Assembly: GCA_013396655.1 (NCBI GenBank)
Contig: WBMV01000118.1
Location: forward strand, 1 to 64,000
Source of the DNA: Campylorhamphus procurvoides
Taxonomy: Eukaryota > Chordata > Aves > Passeriformes > Dendrocolaptidae
DNA: 64,000 nucleotides
Direction: 5' to 3'
The position numbers and the translations under genes are program-made. Within the stretch, counting starts at the first letter, position 1; every line of letters starts with the position of its first letter. Positions 60,665-64,000 of this stretch are shown one piece after another. Under the pieces are notes generated by a model. It made no database searches, was not told the origin of the DNA, and saw only the letters and a list, made by a program, of their open reading frames with translations.

Positions 60665-63600
60665 CCTTCTCTCTGCTGATTGATCAGAGCCCACTGGAAC
60701 ATGAAAACTGGTGTGGCCATCAGGTCATGCAAGTTCAAAATACATATTCTGTATTTCCCTGTCTCTATTGTGTATAGGTATAGACAGAGAAATAAACGAA
60801 AACAAGAAAGTTTTTCCTTGAAGAAATTTTAAAGATTATAACCATAGAGAATTAAGAAATTAAAGAGCTGTTAGCTTCCAGTCAACAGAAAATGGTACAA
60901 AGAGAGGAGGAATGGAGAGCAAACTTGTTTTGCTGTTCACGATGAATTAAGCATATAAATGCTTAACAATGAATAAACACTATTGACAGAGAAAAGTAAA
61001 TATGTCTTAAATTTTCTCTGACTTTCAAAACAAAGCATATCAATAGCAAAATTGTGTTTTCAAATGTGTTTTGAGTTTAACAGTGCCTTTGACATTTATA
61101 AAGTACAGTGATGAGTATGAAATTAAAGTCCTTTGCTTATTTTTCAATATTGCATTCTCAGTCTTACAAACTTCCTTTGAGCTACAGGGTGACCGAACAA
61201 AAGAAGAAGGCTTGCCAGTGAGTGGCCCATTCCCATGCATGCCATGCTGTGCACCAGCAATGTGTTCGCCTTTGAACCCAATGCTGAGCCAGCCTGTGTG
61301 CATGCGCTGAGGAGCACCCTTTCCCAATGTGCTGGAGGGGTTGTTTCAATTACCACAAGAGACCTAAGTGAGGAATAGAATGATTTGTTAAATTTATTTG
61401 CCTTTCCATCTGTCTAAATATGAAGTATCAGTCATTTCATAGCAAAGAGAGATGCTTTGTTGGGAGCTCACATATCTGGTGTGACTGCAGATAAAATACT
61501 GAACAGCATGTATAACCCTGAAACATTAGCACTGAATCCGCAGGTAATGAATTTTGCTGTAGGCTGTTTTCCAATTGTTGTTTTCACTCCTTACTCTGAG
61601 TGTGCTTTTCACTAGTAAGCATCCTGCTCAGGATTACAGCACTGATGCTCCAGCCTGGGAGAGTCAGAGCAGGCTTAGCTGTGTCAGTAACACAAGCCTT
61701 TGAGCCAATGAACTCCCTGCCACAAGCACACAAAAAATGCACAGCACCAAAGCTGCCTAAACATTTTCACCATTTTGATAAGAAAGGGCTCATTTGGCCC
61801 AAGCCATATGTAGCGGTTCATGTTTATCTCAAATTACTCATAACATACGAATTTCTGTCACAAAGCAGAACACTGCATTAAATCACCATTGGTTCATAGG
61901 CTGCAGGTCAGGGGCAGGAATTTGGGTGTTCCCCTCACTGTCTGCTTGGCTCCAGAGTGATGTTCACTCTTGTATACTCTGACTGGCTGCCTGATAGGCC
62001 TTTCGTTGCAGATGGAACATATTGCTTTGAATCCTTTCTAATGAAAGGTTGAAGTGGACCTGAATCTTATCCATCTCCAAGAGTGGAGAATTAGGGTGGA
62101 ATTAGTAGAGCTGTGGGCACGATCTGTCAGGACACTGTTTTGAACAAGAGCTGTTGTCCCTGTACTCTCTGGACTATGATTTTTCAGATGTACTGTTGCT
62201 ATGCCCTGAACACACCTGCGGACTTGAAGCCATCTGGTTCCCAATGACAGGCTTAGCTGTTACACAGATGTCAAATTGTATGGCAGTAGCAGGCAAAGGC
62301 AGTTCATGACATGTCCACACACAGCTTAAACAAATCGAATTTTGCTGGTATATAAGCCAGCTATTGTGGATAGCTGGTCTCAGTCATTTGTGGATTAATT
62401 CCTCCTAAGTCAGTTGTTAAATTCATAAGGAAAATCATCATCAGGTGATGGAATTTATTGCAAGTCTCCAAGAGACCCCACCCAGGAGCCTCTGGATATT
62501 CTTTTCTGAGGATACCAGAGGCTGTATATCTAAAATGGATGCATTAAAAATTATTTAGATCTTCAGACATTAAAAGATCACATAACTATTTCAAACAGAA
62601 GGCAAATCTGTGACTGAATGCTGATTGTCTGCTGCAGGAAAAGGCTGACAAGATTGCTAAGGGCAGTTGCTTTAGGAAAAATAGCAGAAGATTTCCCTGA
62701 GGGACTTGTAGGAGCTCCTGAAGATGATGAGGTTATGGCAAGAGTGCAGCTGACTGTAGCACAGCATGATCAATAGCAGACTGAAGCCACTCGTGGACAG
62801 AAGTACAAGACCTCTGTGTCATCTGAATGTCATGCTGGTCCTATCTCAGGAGGAAAGTGGAACATGGGTCCTGTATCCATTTTCTGTTGTACACAGTCAG
62901 TTTACCCTCAGCAAATATTGTTCTAACAGAGACAGCTGTCAGATTTGCATCTGTTGAACAGATACAAAACACTGATCTCAGTGGGAGGCAGGTAGCTACT
63001 CTGCATAAGCACTTTTGCAAATCCCAAAAGGCATTTCTCCATCTTCAGGCACTTTGCTATCTTTGAAAATCTTGCCCTTTTTGCCTAGCTTTACCTCTCT
63101 ACAAAAGAGAGAGAAATCTGCCTCCCTAGGAAGTGAAATAGAGTTAAATTTATTCATATTTGCTTTAAGCTTTGGAACCACAGAGAAGATACATGCCACA
63201 AAGGTGTACTTCTTGTTCAGGATAGTATACAATGAAACATCTGTATGTTCAGTTATTGTCCATGCTTTCATTGGCCTCATTTTGAAAGATGTATCCATGA
63301 ATCAGAGGAAGGCAAGGTGCCACTTTAATGAATGATAGCTATAGAAAGATCACAGTATATAAGGTACACTGTTTTGTGATGGCCCAGCAGTTCCTTTCAA
63401 AGGGCAGAAGCAATAGGATTCGCTTCTGGTATCCACCTGTGTTTAAATGTCCTACAGAAAAGAGGTAGAAAACTACTACAGGTGCTCATTATAATCATTG
63501 TGAAAGATGTTTGGTGAGATAGACAGTAAAGATAACTATATGTCCAAATCTTCAATTTTGATGTCAAAAAGAGCTCTGCATTTTCCAAAAAGTGTCCCTT

Positions 63601-64000
63601 GCTCCATGTGCTGAAGTCCTTCTGCAGTGAACAATATGATATCTTCACTGGGGCTTTCTGGTTGCAGAGATCTTCTTACCCTCACATCAGAGTTTGCTCC
63701 TCTATACATCTTGCCCTGGCTGTGAATTTCCCAGTGTTTCAGAACCTGTTACTGCACTCCTTTGATAATGTGAACAAAAGAAGAGGTCATTTTTGTGTCC
63801 TGCAGGGTCCTTTTGCCCTAGTTTCCCCATGGACTGCCTGGGGTGGAAATTTCGACCTGACTTGCTTGCCCTGCCCTCAGATTCAGGAGTTGATTCAGGC
63901 TGCTCAGTTACTGCTGATCTTGCCTTGGGGTTTTTAGCCACTTTTCTTTTACTGGGACAGCAACTATCCTGCCAGTGGAGGTATGCTGGCCTCCCTAAGG
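60665..64000. other. Unique sequence, no gene seen
   Basis: Frames of 100-112 codons at 62996-63335 and 63599-63937 overlap on opposite strands and have no recognisable domain. 63.6-64.0 kb is somewhat GC-richer and could be an unrecognised old repeat. No splice structure, RNA gene or named repeat is supported. Confidence 0.45.

Overview
This is a 64 kb stretch of vertebrate, almost certainly avian, non-coding DNA. The bird assignment rests on the repeats: fragments of the CR1 LINE, one with the terminal ATTCTATG unit, and a solo LTR with the start TGTCCTGGTTTTGACCAGG that is familiar from bird endogenous retroviruses. There are also young LTRs of a second retroviral family. I recognise no protein-coding exon. 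The longest uninterrupted reading frame is 141 codons, and it is only the antisense of a purine-rich simple repeat. No rRNA, tRNA, CRISPR or bacterial-type feature is present. The window is best read as a gene desert or a very large intron.

Layout. Positions 1-19 hold the tip of a minus-strand LTR cut by the window edge, and a CA microsatellite follows at about 310. From 0.35 to 11 kb is AT-rich unique sequence with a perfect 24-bp palindrome (5249-5272) and a possible CORE-SINE relic (10575-10640). At 11.45-11.90 kb lies a partial minus-strand LTR that is nearly identical to the complete plus-strand LTR at 59.69-60.66 kb. From 12 to 17.8 kb are an AT-only patch and a 170-bp GGAA/GAAA purine tract. 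At 17.88-18.42 kb is a complete solo LTR of a different family carrying a C20 run. From 18.4 to 27 kb the sequence is mostly featureless, with hairpins, a MIR-like relic and one candidate conserved non-coding block. At 27.0-27.33 kb is a minus-strand retroviral 3' end that shares its last part with the 60 kb LTR. At 28.17-28.92 kb is an internal CR1 ORF2 fragment. From 29 to 59.7 kb are mainly anonymous sequence, CR1 3' ends at 38.8 and 48.5 kb, a small CR1 reverse-transcriptase scrap at 44.5 kb, a MITE-like hairpin at 37.0 kb and two strong short hairpins. From 60.7 to 64 kb I see nothing I can name.

There is no set of genes working together here. What activity the sequence suggests is retroviral: several LTRs of one family in opposite orientations, with intact promoter (TATA-like) and polyadenylation motifs in the complete copies. 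I did not find a convincing new biological system. The most useful observations are the near-identical inverted LTR pair with one-sided substitutions, the shared and swapped LTR ends, two isolated Ns that both fall in LTR copies, and several near-perfect palindromes. All identities were judged by eye, and repeat family names come from memory of the families, not from a database search.
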